A stretch of 14,487 bases of DNA from CAYXVU01 sp964468725. Its GTDB lineage: Bacteria > Acidobacteriota > Blastocatellia > UBA7656. The notes below the pieces were generated by a model, which did not search any database, was not told the DNA's origin, and saw nothing but the letters and a program-made list of their open reading frames with translations. A program made the translations under genes and the position numbers. The stretch lies in assembly GCA_964468725.1 (NCBI GenBank), contig CAYXVU010000156.1, positions 1-14,487 of the forward strand, written 5' to 3'. Positions 7,313-14,137 of this stretch are shown here, in pieces; position 1 is the first letter of the stretch; each line of letters opens with the position of its first letter.

Positions 7313-7328
7313 CGCCCTTCCGCCGCCC

Positions 7329-8252
7329 TTATCCGTTCAGTAAGCGACCCGCGCCGCGTGCAAGCAAGTCATCCGCCAGTCGTTGGCCAATCTCTTCCGC
7401 TTGAGCAGCTTGTCCGCTCGCTTTGCCGCGCACTACCTGCGCGCCATCGGCGCTGGCGACCAATCCTGAAAGCGTCAACTCTGCGCCGCTCAGTTGAGCG
7501 AGCGCCGCAATCGGCACCAGACAGCCGCCTCCCAGCCCTTTCAACAAGGCGCGTTCTGCTGTACAAGCGCGACGCGTCGGCAGGTGATCGAGAACCGTAA
7601 CCAGCGAAGCAACTGCCGCATCATCGGCGCGAGTTTCGATGCCGAGCGCGCCTTGTCCGACCGCTGACAGCATGAGGTCTTCAGCCAAACATTCGGTGAT
7701 GCGATGAGCATAGCCCAAACGTTTCAGTCCGGCAGCCGCCAGAATGAGCGCGTCGTATTGACCTGCATCCAGCTTGCCCAGCCGCGTGTCTACGTTGCCG
7801 CGTACCGGCACAAGTTCAAGGTCGGGGCGTAGCGCCTGAAGCTGGGCGATGCGGCGCAGGCTGCTGGTTCCGACGATGGCGCCGCGCCGGAGATCCCCGA
7901 ATGCCGCGATGCCCAACCGCGCAACCAAGGCATCGCGCGGGTCTTCGCGCTCGCATACAGCGGTCAGTTGCAAGCCCTCAACAAATTCGGTCGGCAAGTC
8001 CTTGAGGCTGTGAACCGCAAGGTCAGCACGCCCTGCGAGCAACGCTTCTTCGAGTTCTTTGGTGAACAGCCCTTTGCCCTGCTCTCCGAGTTTCGGCAAG
8101 GAGACATCCAGCACGCGGTCGCCTTTGGTGGAGATGATGGCGATTTCAATCCGCAGGTCGGGGTGGTGCGCCTCCAATTGCGCTTTGACCCAGTGGGTCT
8201 GCCACAAAGCCAGCTTGCTGCCGCGCGTGCCGATGGTGAGATGTCGCTTCAC
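7329..8252 (-). CDS. hemC: Hydroxymethylbilane synthase (porphobilinogen deaminase)
   Basis: HemC condenses four porphobilinogens into hydroxymethylbilane in haem and tetrapyrrole synthesis, using a covalently bound dipyrromethane cofactor. From GTG at 8252 the protein has 307 residues and begins MKRHLTIGTRGSKLALWQ, the standard N-terminus. AGAGG lies nine bases upstream. The alternative TTG at 8282, which overlaps the hemA stop, would add ten untypical residues. Motifs are TKGDRVLD, FTKELEEALL, AVHSLKDLPT with catalytic Asp85, VGTSSLRR, the long RGNVDTRLGKLD loop, and GLGGGCLVPIAA with cofactor-attaching Cys244. The gene follows hemA by 26 bases on the - strand and is probably translated from the same message. 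hemD and hemB are not in the window. No clear terminator is seen in the 16-base convergent gap to the sigma gene. Confidence 0.96.
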   Translation of the reverse strand: MKRHLTIGTRGSKLALWQTHWVKAQLEAHHPDLRIEIAIISTKGDRVLDVSLPKLGEQGKGLFTKELEEALLAGRADLAVHSLKDLPTEFVEGLQLTAVCEREDPRDALVARLGIAAFGDLRRGAIVGTSSLRRIAQLQALRPDLELVPVRGNVDTRLGKLDAGQYDALILAAAGLKRLGYAHRITECLAEDLMLSAVGQGALGIETRADDAAVASLVTVLDHLPTRRACTAERALLKGLGGGCLVPIAALAQLSGAELTLSGLVASADGAQVVRGKASGQAAQAEEIGQRLADDLLARGAGRLLNG

Positions 8253-8278
8253 GTTGCTGTGCCTCTCTTGAAAGCCGA

Positions 8279-9547
8279 TCAATCGATGCGAAGCATCTTG
8301 CGAATATCGTGTAAGACTTCATCCGCATCGCCATCGCGTGCGACGCTGCGCAGATGCAGGATGAGAGGGTGCGATAGTTTGTTGACCAGGGCAGGAATCA
8401 AGATGGTTTGCAGAGCTTGCTCCTGTTCGAGGGATAACTCGCCCAAGCGTTTGCGATTGCGTTTGAGTTCGGCCAGCGCCATCTGCGAGAGCAACTCTTT
8501 GACTTCCTGCACGCGCGGCCCCATATCGAGGGCACGCAGATGTTTGGCAAACTGTTGCACTTCGGATTCGATGATGAATTCGGCGCGTTCGGCTTCGCGT
8601 TCACGTTCACGCCGGTTCGCTTTGACGACAGCATCGAGATCGTCCACATCGAAAAGGAAGCAGCCTTCGGTCTTCGCCACTGCCGGATCAATGTTGCGCG
8701 GCACGGAGATGTCTATAAACAGCACGCGCCCGCGTCGCCGCGATTTGAGGGCGCGGCGTACCTCTTCCGCCTGAATCGTGTATTCGGCAGCGCCGGTCGA
8801 ACAGAGGATGATGTCGGCAGCGGGCAGCACATCGTAAAAGGCTTCGAAGTTGACCGCGCCGCCGTGAAACTCGCGGGCGAGGGCTTCGGCACGTTCTGCC
8901 GTACGATTGGTGACGATCAGTTTGCCTGCCCCAGCGGCCAGCAGATTCTGTGCGGCCAATCTGCCCATCTCGCCTGCGCCGACCAGCAGCACTGTCTTTT
9001 CGGCAAGACTGTCGAAAACTTTTTTGGCCAGATCAACGGCTACCGAACTGACCGAGACGGGATTTTCCGAGATGGCTGTCTCGGTGCGAATCCGTTTGGC
9101 GACCGACAAGGTGCGCTGCATCAACTGGCTGAGGATGCGGCCAATGGTTCCCACTTCGGCAGCCAGTTTATAGGCATCTTTGACTTGACCGAGAATCTGC
9201 GGTTCGCCGACCACTATCGAATCCAGACTCGAAGCCACGCGAAAGACGTGCTTGACGGCTTCGGTATCAACGAGAGCGTAGAGATGCGGGTGCAGCGCGG
9301 CGGGTGAGAAATGGTGAAAATCGCAGAGGAAATGGGTCAACTGAGTGATGCTACGCTGCGCGTCGGCGGGCGCGGCAGCGACGATCTCCACCCGATTGCA
9401 GGTGGAAACGATCAGCCCTTCATCCACTTCGTCATGATTGACGAGACTCGACAGCACCTCCGGCATCAACGAATCGCTAAACGCCAATCGCTCGCGCATC
9501 TCGATGGGCGCGGTCTTGTGGCTCAGTCCTATGAGTACGATGCTCAT
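8279..9547 (-). CDS. hemA: Glutamyl-tRNA reductase
   Basis: HemA reduces glutamyl-tRNA(Glu) to glutamate-1-semialdehyde with NADPH, the first committed and usually rate-controlling step of C5-pathway tetrapyrrole synthesis. From the ATG at 9547 the protein has 422 residues, a typical length. GLSHKTAPIEMRERLAF (7-23) and the catalytic STCNRVE with Cys50 mark the N-terminal domain. GEPQILGQVKDAY (114-126) follows. The NADPH-binding Rossmann motif GAGEMG is at 190-195. FIDISVPRNIDP and a helical C-terminal dimerisation domain complete it. A frame open to 9862 would add 105 residues, but these are encoded over the ccsA-like gene and are not HemA-like. GGGGA lies about seven bases before the start. 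The gene starts 23 bases after the ccsA-like stop, forming a ccsA-hemA-hemC cluster. Confidence 0.96.
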   Translation of the reverse strand: MSIVLIGLSHKTAPIEMRERLAFSDSLMPEVLSSLVNHDEVDEGLIVSTCNRVEIVAAAPADAQRSITQLTHFLCDFHHFSPAALHPHLYALVDTEAVKHVFRVASSLDSIVVGEPQILGQVKDAYKLAAEVGTIGRILSQLMQRTLSVAKRIRTETAISENPVSVSSVAVDLAKKVFDSLAEKTVLLVGAGEMGRLAAQNLLAAGAGKLIVTNRTAERAEALAREFHGGAVNFEAFYDVLPAADIILCSTGAAEYTIQAEEVRRALKSRRRGRVLFIDISVPRNIDPAVAKTEGCFLFDVDDLDAVVKANRREREREAERAEFIIESEVQQFAKHLRALDMGPRVQEVKELLSQMALAELKRNRKRLGELSLEQEQALQTILIPALVNKLSHPLILHLRSVARDGDADEVLHDIRKMLRID

Positions 9548-9570
9548 GGCGAAATCCCCAATCCCAACTC

Positions 9571-10389
9571 CTAGCCTGATACGTGCAGACTGCCTAAATA
9601 GCGCACGCCAACCAGACTGACGATAACGATCATAAAACTCAGAATAGATGCCAACGCCGCAGCGCGCCCACCCCATCGGGTGTTGATGCGCGACTGAATC
9701 AAAAACAGATAGATCAACCAGGTGATGACGGAAAAGACTTCGAACGGGTCGCCGTGCCAGTACTGTCCATCGCGCGCCCGTTGCCAGCCGATGCCCGCCG
9801 CCATGCCAAAGGTGAAGAGCGCAAAACCGATAGCCATTGCTTTCGAGCCAATCGCGTCGCAAGTATCAAGAGAGGGGAGCTTAAAAAAGATCGTGCCAAA
9901 GCGTTTGAGTTTTAACTCGCGCTCTTGAATGATGTACATCAACCCTGCGCCGAAAGCAATAAAGAACGCGCAATAGGCGATCAGAATGAATCCCGCATGA
10001 AAAGGAAATAGCCAACGTTGCAGTGGACTATCCAGCCCCGACGGTTTGCCGTCCGTACCCGGCGTAATCGCGGCGATCATGGTCAAGATTAAGACGATGG
10101 GATAGATGAAGGCTTTGAGCGCAGCAACGTGAAACCACCGTGAAGCGATCAGACTGGCAATCACTAAAATCCATGCGAGAAATGCACAAACCTCTTCCGT
10201 GCCAACCAACGGACTGCGCCCCTGTTGCAAGGCGCGCAATTGGAGCCAGACGGTATGCGCGATGAAAGCGATGAGGAGCGGCGCCAGTGCGACTTTCGCA
10301 GGCACTTGCTGGCGCGCGGTAAGCGAGAAGATGGCCAGCGCAACACAGATGGCATATCCGGCAATAACGATAACCCACAAAGCATTCAT
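9571..10389 (-). CDS. CcsA/HemX-like cytochrome c assembly membrane protein
   Basis: From the ATG at 10389 this is a 272-residue polytopic membrane protein with about eight hydrophobic helices. Two features place it in the cytochrome c assembly (CcmC/CcsA) family. The first is a tryptophan-rich segment GQYWHGDPFEVF at about 209-220, which is a version of the haem-handling WWD motif and is followed by ITWLIY. The second is a pair of candidate haem-ligand histidines, His45 in FIAHTVWLQ and His131 in FPFHAGFILIAY. CcsA ligates haem during c-type cytochrome maturation, whereas HemX in Bacillus tunes HemA levels. Its position directly before hemA fits either. An ATG at 10419 would add ten polar residues; I prefer 10389 for GGGGAG eight bases upstream and because the first helix then begins at once. 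A TAGAAT on the - strand (10423-10418) could be the cluster's -10, but its -35 is poor. Confidence 0.85.
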   Translation of the reverse strand: MNALWVIVIAGYAICVALAIFSLTARQQVPAKVALAPLLIAFIAHTVWLQLRALQQGRSPLVGTEEVCAFLAWILVIASLIASRWFHVAALKAFIYPIVLILTMIAAITPGTDGKPSGLDSPLQRWLFPFHAGFILIAYCAFFIAFGAGLMYIIQERELKLKRFGTIFFKLPSLDTCDAIGSKAMAIGFALFTFGMAAGIGWQRARDGQYWHGDPFEVFSVITWLIYLFLIQSRINTRWGGRAAALASILSFMIVIVSLVGVRYLGSLHVSG

Positions 10390-10463
10390 CGGTTTGGCTC
10401 CCCGTACAAAGAGACTCATTCTAACCCCTGAAAGATTGTCAGGCCAGATGTTCTTTGTCTATG

Positions 10464-10498
10464 AAAACGCCCGCCATCCGTTGTTCAGATGACGGGCG
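10464..10498 (-). terminator. Rho-independent terminator of the diiron oxygenase gene
   Basis: On the - strand, CGCCCGTCATC pairs with GATGGCGGGCG around a 9-base loop (arms at 10488-10498 and 10468-10478). The 11-position stem has one non-Watson-Crick position and is followed by TTTT (10467-10464). It lies 25 bases after the oxygenase stop and separates that gene from the haem cluster. On the + strand the stem is followed by A's, so it works only for the - strand. Confidence 0.75.
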
Positions 10499-10522
10499 CA
10501 AAAATTGGAAGGAGCCGATTGG

Positions 10523-11761
10523 TTATTGACCGGCGTAAAATTCGTTCATCTGCACAACATACTTGTTATATTCGCGGCTGCCGATGAAGCGTTCCGGTAA
10601 GACGGTTGCCAGATAGTCTAAATAGGCATCGGGTGAGAGCGGTTTGCCTTCGGCGGTCAGCAAGTGGCCTTTGACATCATAGGGGCGGAAGATCATCTCT
10701 TCGTCGCCGCGTTTGCGGAAGAATTTGATATCTGGCATTGCCAACACCTCTTCGGGCTTGACGCCGCGCGCCGAGTCGCCGCTCTTTTCGACTTCATCCA
10801 ATAGGGCATGCGCGTCCTGCCGCGAGAGCGCCGGTTGTCTCTCTTGCACGATGGCGACGTTGACGTTGCGAATGACCCCACGCACTTCTTCGTAGTATTC
10901 GTGCTGGGCGACGCCGTTGGTCTTATCTTTGAACCCGAAAGTGACCGCCGTGTCGCCGCCTTTTTCGTTGCCAAACATTTCCAGCCCGCGCGGAATCCAT
11001 AGATTCAGCGCCTTCTGCACGTCTTCGAAGCTATAGTCACCTTCGCCGCGCGCTGCCATTTGGCTGATCTCTTTGAGCAGCGAACGCCCACTGCCGATAT
11101 GAAAGGATTCTTCTTGCAGCATCGGCCCCATGCTGCGCGCCATGGGCGCATAACTGAAGACTTGTTGCATCTCTAACTGATACTTGCCGACCAGATCAAT
11201 GACCGTCGCGTAGGTTACGTTATCGAGGAAGTCGTTGAAGTCAATGTTAAAGGCATCCAGCACGTGGGTGCCGAGTTCCATCGCCAGCAAATCTTCGATG
11301 GTCTGTTGCGCCACATCACCGAGACCCGGTTTTTTCCACGTCGGGTCTTGATCGAGCACCCAAAACATTTGATAGGCGTGGCGCAACTCTTCGGCCATGA
11401 TGCGGAGCACGGCGAATTTGGCTTTGTCACTCACCGATTGATCGAGGGTGAGGCGATGTTGCTGAATCGAGCCGAGTTCGGTCGAAGCCTGCGCGCGAAT
11501 GATGTCGCGGGCGCTGAAAAACGCATTGCCAACCATCTCTTTGGCTTTCTCGAAGCGGTTGCGTCCGAGATACTGACCGACTTCAACGGTGTCGCTTTTG
11601 ATGTCACCGACTTTCGCAAACAGTTGAAAAGGCGGCTGCCCTTTGAAATAGTCGTCCCAATGGCGTTCGAGCAGAGAAAGTTCGGGGAAATTTTTCTGCT
11701 GCCAATCTACAATTGCATCGTGATATTTCTTGGTAATCGTCGTCGTACGATAGGTTGCCAT
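10523..11761 (-). CDS. PaaA/BoxB-like (phenylacetic acid catabolic family) diiron oxygenase
   Basis: This 412-residue ferritin-like protein carries two ExxH diiron half-sites. The first is AEELRHAY with Glu125 and His128, preceded by Glu95 in ASTELGS. The second is QEESFHIGSG with Glu218 and His221, preceded by a probable Asp189 (or Glu197). This is the pattern of the phenylacetyl-CoA and benzoyl-CoA epoxidase large subunits (PaaA, BoxB). It is longer than PaaA (about 310) and a little shorter than BoxB (about 470). Such enzymes epoxidise aromatic CoA thioesters using O2 and electrons from a reductase (PaaE or BoxA). No PaaB, PaaC, PaaE, BoxA or BoxC gene is in the window, so substrate and electron donor are unknown. 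The ATG has GGAGG five bases upstream (11767-11771). The gene has a near-consensus promoter with an operator in its spacer and its own terminator, so it appears to be a single, tightly regulated transcription unit. Confidence 0.87.
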   Translation of the reverse strand: MATYRTTTITKKYHDAIVDWQQKNFPELSLLERHWDDYFKGQPPFQLFAKVGDIKSDTVEVGQYLGRNRFEKAKEMVGNAFFSARDIIRAQASTELGSIQQHRLTLDQSVSDKAKFAVLRIMAEELRHAYQMFWVLDQDPTWKKPGLGDVAQQTIEDLLAMELGTHVLDAFNIDFNDFLDNVTYATVIDLVGKYQLEMQQVFSYAPMARSMGPMLQEESFHIGSGRSLLKEISQMAARGEGDYSFEDVQKALNLWIPRGLEMFGNEKGGDTAVTFGFKDKTNGVAQHEYYEEVRGVIRNVNVAIVQERQPALSRQDAHALLDEVEKSGDSARGVKPEEVLAMPDIKFFRKRGDEEMIFRPYDVKGHLLTAEGKPLSPDAYLDYLATVLPERFIGSREYNKYVVQMNEFYAGQ

Positions 11762-11793
11762 GCATGCCTCCGATGATTTTACAACGCTTTCGT

Positions 11794-11822
11794 AGTTTAT
11801 CGAACGCTTGTTCGAATGTCAA
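11794..11822 (-). promoter_or_regulatory. Sigma-70-type promoter of the diiron oxygenase gene
   Basis: On the - strand a perfect TTGACA -35 (11822-11817) is followed by a 17-base spacer and TAAACT (11799-11794, 4/6 to TATAAT). Transcription would begin near 11787, giving a leader of about 26 bases with the GGAGG site. Except for its first base, the spacer is the palindrome described separately. Confidence 0.7.
11800..11815. promoter_or_regulatory. Palindromic operator candidate between divergent genes
   Basis: TCGAACGCTTGTTCGA has perfect 6-base arms around GCTT. It fills the space between the -35 and -10 of the oxygenase promoter, where a bound repressor would block polymerase. Read on the - strand, CGAACAAGCGTTCG fits the Bacillus-type LexA box CGAACRNRYGTTYC at 13 of 14 positions. 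TetR-family operators can also have this form. Its right half also overlaps a weak -35 (TTGTTC, 11808-11813) for the divergent methyltransferase gene. The regulator is not encoded in this window. Confidence 0.6.
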
Positions 11823-11842
11823 ATTTTTGATACAAGGAAGCA

Positions 11843-13372
11843 ATGCGACGAGAGTTCGGAGACTTTCAAACGCCAGCCGCTTTGGTCGGTGATGTTTTGC
11901 GCTGTTTGCGGCGGACAAAGCGTCGCTGGACCAGGGTATTAGAGCCGACCTGTGGCAAAGGAAGCTTCATCAACGGGTTGTTACAGACGAAGAAGCCGCC
12001 GCAAGAGATTCGCGGCTTTGAGTTGCAGGAGTCTTATGTGAAATTGGCCGCTAGCCTCGCACTGCCCTTTCACCCTACGGCGGTTGTCGTTCAACAAGCG
12101 AACCTCTTCGAACTGGATTTGCGCCGCGACCTTCAGTGGAAGACCGAGGGGGATCTGCTGGTCATCGGCAATCCTCCCTGGGTGACGAATGCGGAACTCG
12201 GCGCGCTCGGCAGCCGGAATCTGCCGCATAAAAGCAACTTGAAGAGGCTGGCGGGGTTGGAGGCCCTTACTGGCAGCGCAAACTTCGACATTGCCGAATT
12301 CATCTGGCTCAAACTGATTTTTGAACTTGCCGAGCAGAAACCGGCCATCGCGTTATTATGTAAGACCAGTGTGGCGCGCAACGTTTTGCAATTCGCTCGG
12401 GACAACTCGCTGGCGATTTCGAATGTTTGGCTGCGCCGCATTGATGCGAAACGTTACTTCAATGCCGCTGTGGATGCTTGTTTGTTTCATCTGCAAGTTG
12501 GCAGAGGCAAAACCCGGTACGAGGCGCAGGTATTTGCAGACTTGCAGGCGGCGCAGCCAGAGACGGTGCTCAGTTTTGCTGGCCATCGCCTGATTGCCAG
12601 CCTTGCGGATTATGAGAAGGTCGCGTTTTTGGAGGGCGAGTGTCCGCTCATCTGGCGGCAAGGCATCAAACATGACGCTGCCTCAGTGATGGAACTTCGG
12701 CAAGAAGGAAAGCGCACCTTCAACCAATCGGGCGAAGCGGTCGAAATCGAAGCGGAATATCTATACCCGCTTGTCAAAGGCCGCGCGCTCTTTCATCCCC
12801 ATGCGGCATCGCAAAACTTACAACTGATCGTCACGCAAAAACGGATTGGCGAAGATACCCTGAAACTGCAAAGGCTTGCGCCGCGACTATGGGACTATCT
12901 CAACCAGTACGCTGAGGCATTCGAGCGGCGTAAATCTTCAATCTATCGCCGCCGCTCGCCCTTTGCGATTTTCGGCGTTGGCGAGTATGCATTCGCGCCC
13001 TTCAAGGTTGCGGTGTCGGGTTTACATCCTGAGCCGCGCTTTCGCTTGCTGGCACCCGTCAATCGGCGTCCGGTTATGCTCGATGATACGAGCTACTTTT
13101 TACCTTGCCACTCGTTGTCGCAGGCCGCACTGCTTATGGCGCTCTTACAGCACCCGCTGACCATGAAGTTTTTATGCGCAGCGATGTTTACCGATGCCAA
13201 GCGGCCTATCACCAAACGATTGCTGCAACGAATTGCCCTGCACGAGTTAGTCAAACGATTGCCGCGCGATGAACTTTTGCGCGGGGCAGATGACGAATGG
13301 AAGAAGGTATCTCATCAAGGGATGCCCGTGCATAACGTGTGGCCGGATGATCTGTCCAGCTTATTGCGCTAG
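11843..13372 (+). CDS. Solitary TaqI-like N6-adenine DNA methyltransferase
   Basis: This 509-residue class I AdoMet methyltransferase has the gamma-type motif order. FGDFQTP at 5-11 corresponds to motif X (the 'GxFxTP' block). LEPTCGKGSFI at 33-43 is motif I, which binds AdoMet. The acid of GFELQES (Glu60) is motif II. NPPW at 110-113 is the catalytic motif IV for exocyclic amino methylation of adenine. A region with SVARNVLQFARD and AAVDACLFHL completes the catalytic domain. Residues from about 260 to the end, with YPLVKGRAL and later aromatic segments, probably form the target-recognition domain. No nuclease motif or neighbouring endonuclease is seen, so it is probably an orphan methylase or the remnant of a type II or IIG system; rRNA or protein methylation is less likely. 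AAGGA lies just before the ATG. The gene diverges from the oxygenase across the operator and converges on the LTxxQ gene with a 25-base gap. Confidence 0.82.
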   Translation: MRREFGDFQTPAALVGDVLRCLRRTKRRWTRVLEPTCGKGSFINGLLQTKKPPQEIRGFELQESYVKLAASLALPFHPTAVVVQQANLFELDLRRDLQWKTEGDLLVIGNPPWVTNAELGALGSRNLPHKSNLKRLAGLEALTGSANFDIAEFIWLKLIFELAEQKPAIALLCKTSVARNVLQFARDNSLAISNVWLRRIDAKRYFNAAVDACLFHLQVGRGKTRYEAQVFADLQAAQPETVLSFAGHRLIASLADYEKVAFLEGECPLIWRQGIKHDAASVMELRQEGKRTFNQSGEAVEIEAEYLYPLVKGRALFHPHAASQNLQLIVTQKRIGEDTLKLQRLAPRLWDYLNQYAEAFERRKSSIYRRRSPFAIFGVGEYAFAPFKVAVSGLHPEPRFRLLAPVNRRPVMLDDTSYFLPCHSLSQAALLMALLQHPLTMKFLCAAMFTDAKRPITKRLLQRIALHELVKRLPRDELLRGADDEWKKVSHQGMPVHNVWPDDLSSLLR

Positions 13373-13397
13373 GCAAGGTGCGACGAGAGGCGATTCC

Positions 13398-14030
13398 TTA
13401 TTCGTCTTCGAAAAGCAGAAGCGAAAGCAGATCAGGTATGGGGGGCGGGTTCGGCTCATTGAAATTTTGCCCGCGCGGCCCCAACTCTCTTTGCTCGCGC
13501 AGCCGCTCGCGCATCTCGCGTTCCAGGGTTTTGAGACGAGTTACCTGCTCCGGTGTGAGAACGCTGCGAAGTTGGGCGCGAATGCGCGTTTGCAAGCGGG
13601 TGACTTCGGCCTGTGCGGCGACCAACTCTTCGATGCGCGCTTCAATAAACTTTTCATCGAAGTTCTCATTCATGATCGCACGGTCGAGTTGCGCACGCGC
13701 CTGGCGTAACCGCCGACCTGCGATGATGATGTTCTCTTCGTTGTTTTGTCGGATGTCGGCCATGCGCAGCCGTTGCTCGTCGCTCAGTCCGAGTCGTTGG
13801 ATCAACTGTTGTTGTAGACGTTGCTTTTGCCCTGGCGCGGCTGGCGGCAAATTTTTCAGGCCTTGACGCTGGCGCACATTCGGTTGATCGTTGGGAAAGG
13901 CTTTCCGACGCGGTAGATTTCGATTCGGGCGAGCCTGTGAGTCGAGCGTTTGCGCAAACGTGCCGAGCGTTGCTGCGGACAGCATAAGCGCCAGCGCGAG
14001 GGCAAGTTGGGCGGCGAAAGACTTCTTCAT
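13398..14030 (-). CDS. Exported Spy/CpxP-like LTxxQ-family protein
   Basis: This 210-residue protein has a signal peptide at 1-26 (basic MKK, a hydrophobic Leu/Ala core, and probable cleavage after TFA before Gln27). A Pro/Arg/Asn/Gln-rich region follows to about 70. A long amphipathic helical region then carries two LTxxQ-type motifs, LSDEQ at 82-86 and LTPEQ at 158-162, about 75 residues apart, as in the Spy/CpxP cradle fold. Spy is a periplasmic ATP-independent chaperone and CpxP is a modulator of envelope-stress signalling; related proteins sense metals. The long helices are very rich in Arg and Gln. The tail is Asn/Pro-rich and ends with FEDE. The ATG at 14030 is chosen because AGGAG lies five bases upstream (14036-14040) and it begins the signal peptide; a TTG at 14045 lies inside that region. 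No two-component system is adjacent. Confidence 0.82.
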   Translation of the reverse strand: MKKSFAAQLALALALMLSAATLGTFAQTLDSQARPNRNLPRRKAFPNDQPNVRQRQGLKNLPPAAPGQKQRLQQQLIQRLGLSDEQRLRMADIRQNNEENIIIAGRRLRQARAQLDRAIMNENFDEKFIEARIEELVAAQAEVTRLQTRIRAQLRSVLTPEQVTRLKTLEREMRERLREQRELGPRGQNFNEPNPPPIPDLLSLLLFEDE

Positions 14031-14035
14031 TTCGA

Positions 14036-14040
14036 CTCCT
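14036..14040 (-). promoter_or_regulatory. Ribosome binding site of the LTxxQ gene
   Basis: AGGAG on the - strand lies five bases before the ATG at 14030. It decides that start over the in-frame TTG at 14045. Confidence 0.7.
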
Positions 14041-14102
14041 GACAAGAAACATTTCTGACCACTGCAAAGTTAGAGCGCGCGATCTTCCTAAAAGTTTGGA
14101 TT

Positions 14103-14111
14103 ATTCTAGCA
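14103..14111 (-). promoter_or_regulatory. Extended -10 promoter candidate of the LTxxQ gene
   Basis: On the - strand TGCTAGAAT (14111-14103) reads as TG-n plus TAGAAT (5/6 to TATAAT). No -35 match is present at 16-18 bases; that position is covered by the 17-base palindrome at 14114-14130, which suggests activator or repressor control. The predicted leader is about 65 bases. Confidence 0.5.
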
Positions 14112-14113
14112 TA

Positions 14114-14130
14114 GCGTAAGCCGCTTACGC
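14114..14130. promoter_or_regulatory. 17-base palindrome upstream of the LTxxQ gene
   Basis: GCGTAAGC-C-GCTTACGC has perfect 8-base arms around one base. It covers the spacer and -35 area of the LTxxQ promoter. It is a likely binding site for a dimeric regulator. It has no T-tract on either strand, so it is not a normal terminator. Confidence 0.5.
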
Positions 14131-14137
14131 CCTGTTG

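Noticed and set aside
7968..9307. Long + strand frames opposite hemC and hemA (268 and 255 residues)
   Set aside because: They mirror well-supported genes, carry no recognisable domains and have no ribosome sites; they are typical antisense shadows in GC-rich DNA.
9548..9862. N-terminal extension of HemA by 105 residues
   Set aside because: It is encoded opposite no free space, over the ccsA-like gene in another frame, and the conserved HemA N-terminus starts at 9547.
10484..10498. 15-base near-repeat (14/15) shared with 14300-14314
   Set aside because: Matches of this length with one mismatch are expected by chance several times in a window of this size, so a shared element cannot be claimed.
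13373..13397. Terminator between the convergent methylase and LTxxQ genes
   Set aside because: The 25-base gap has no inverted repeat or T-tract.
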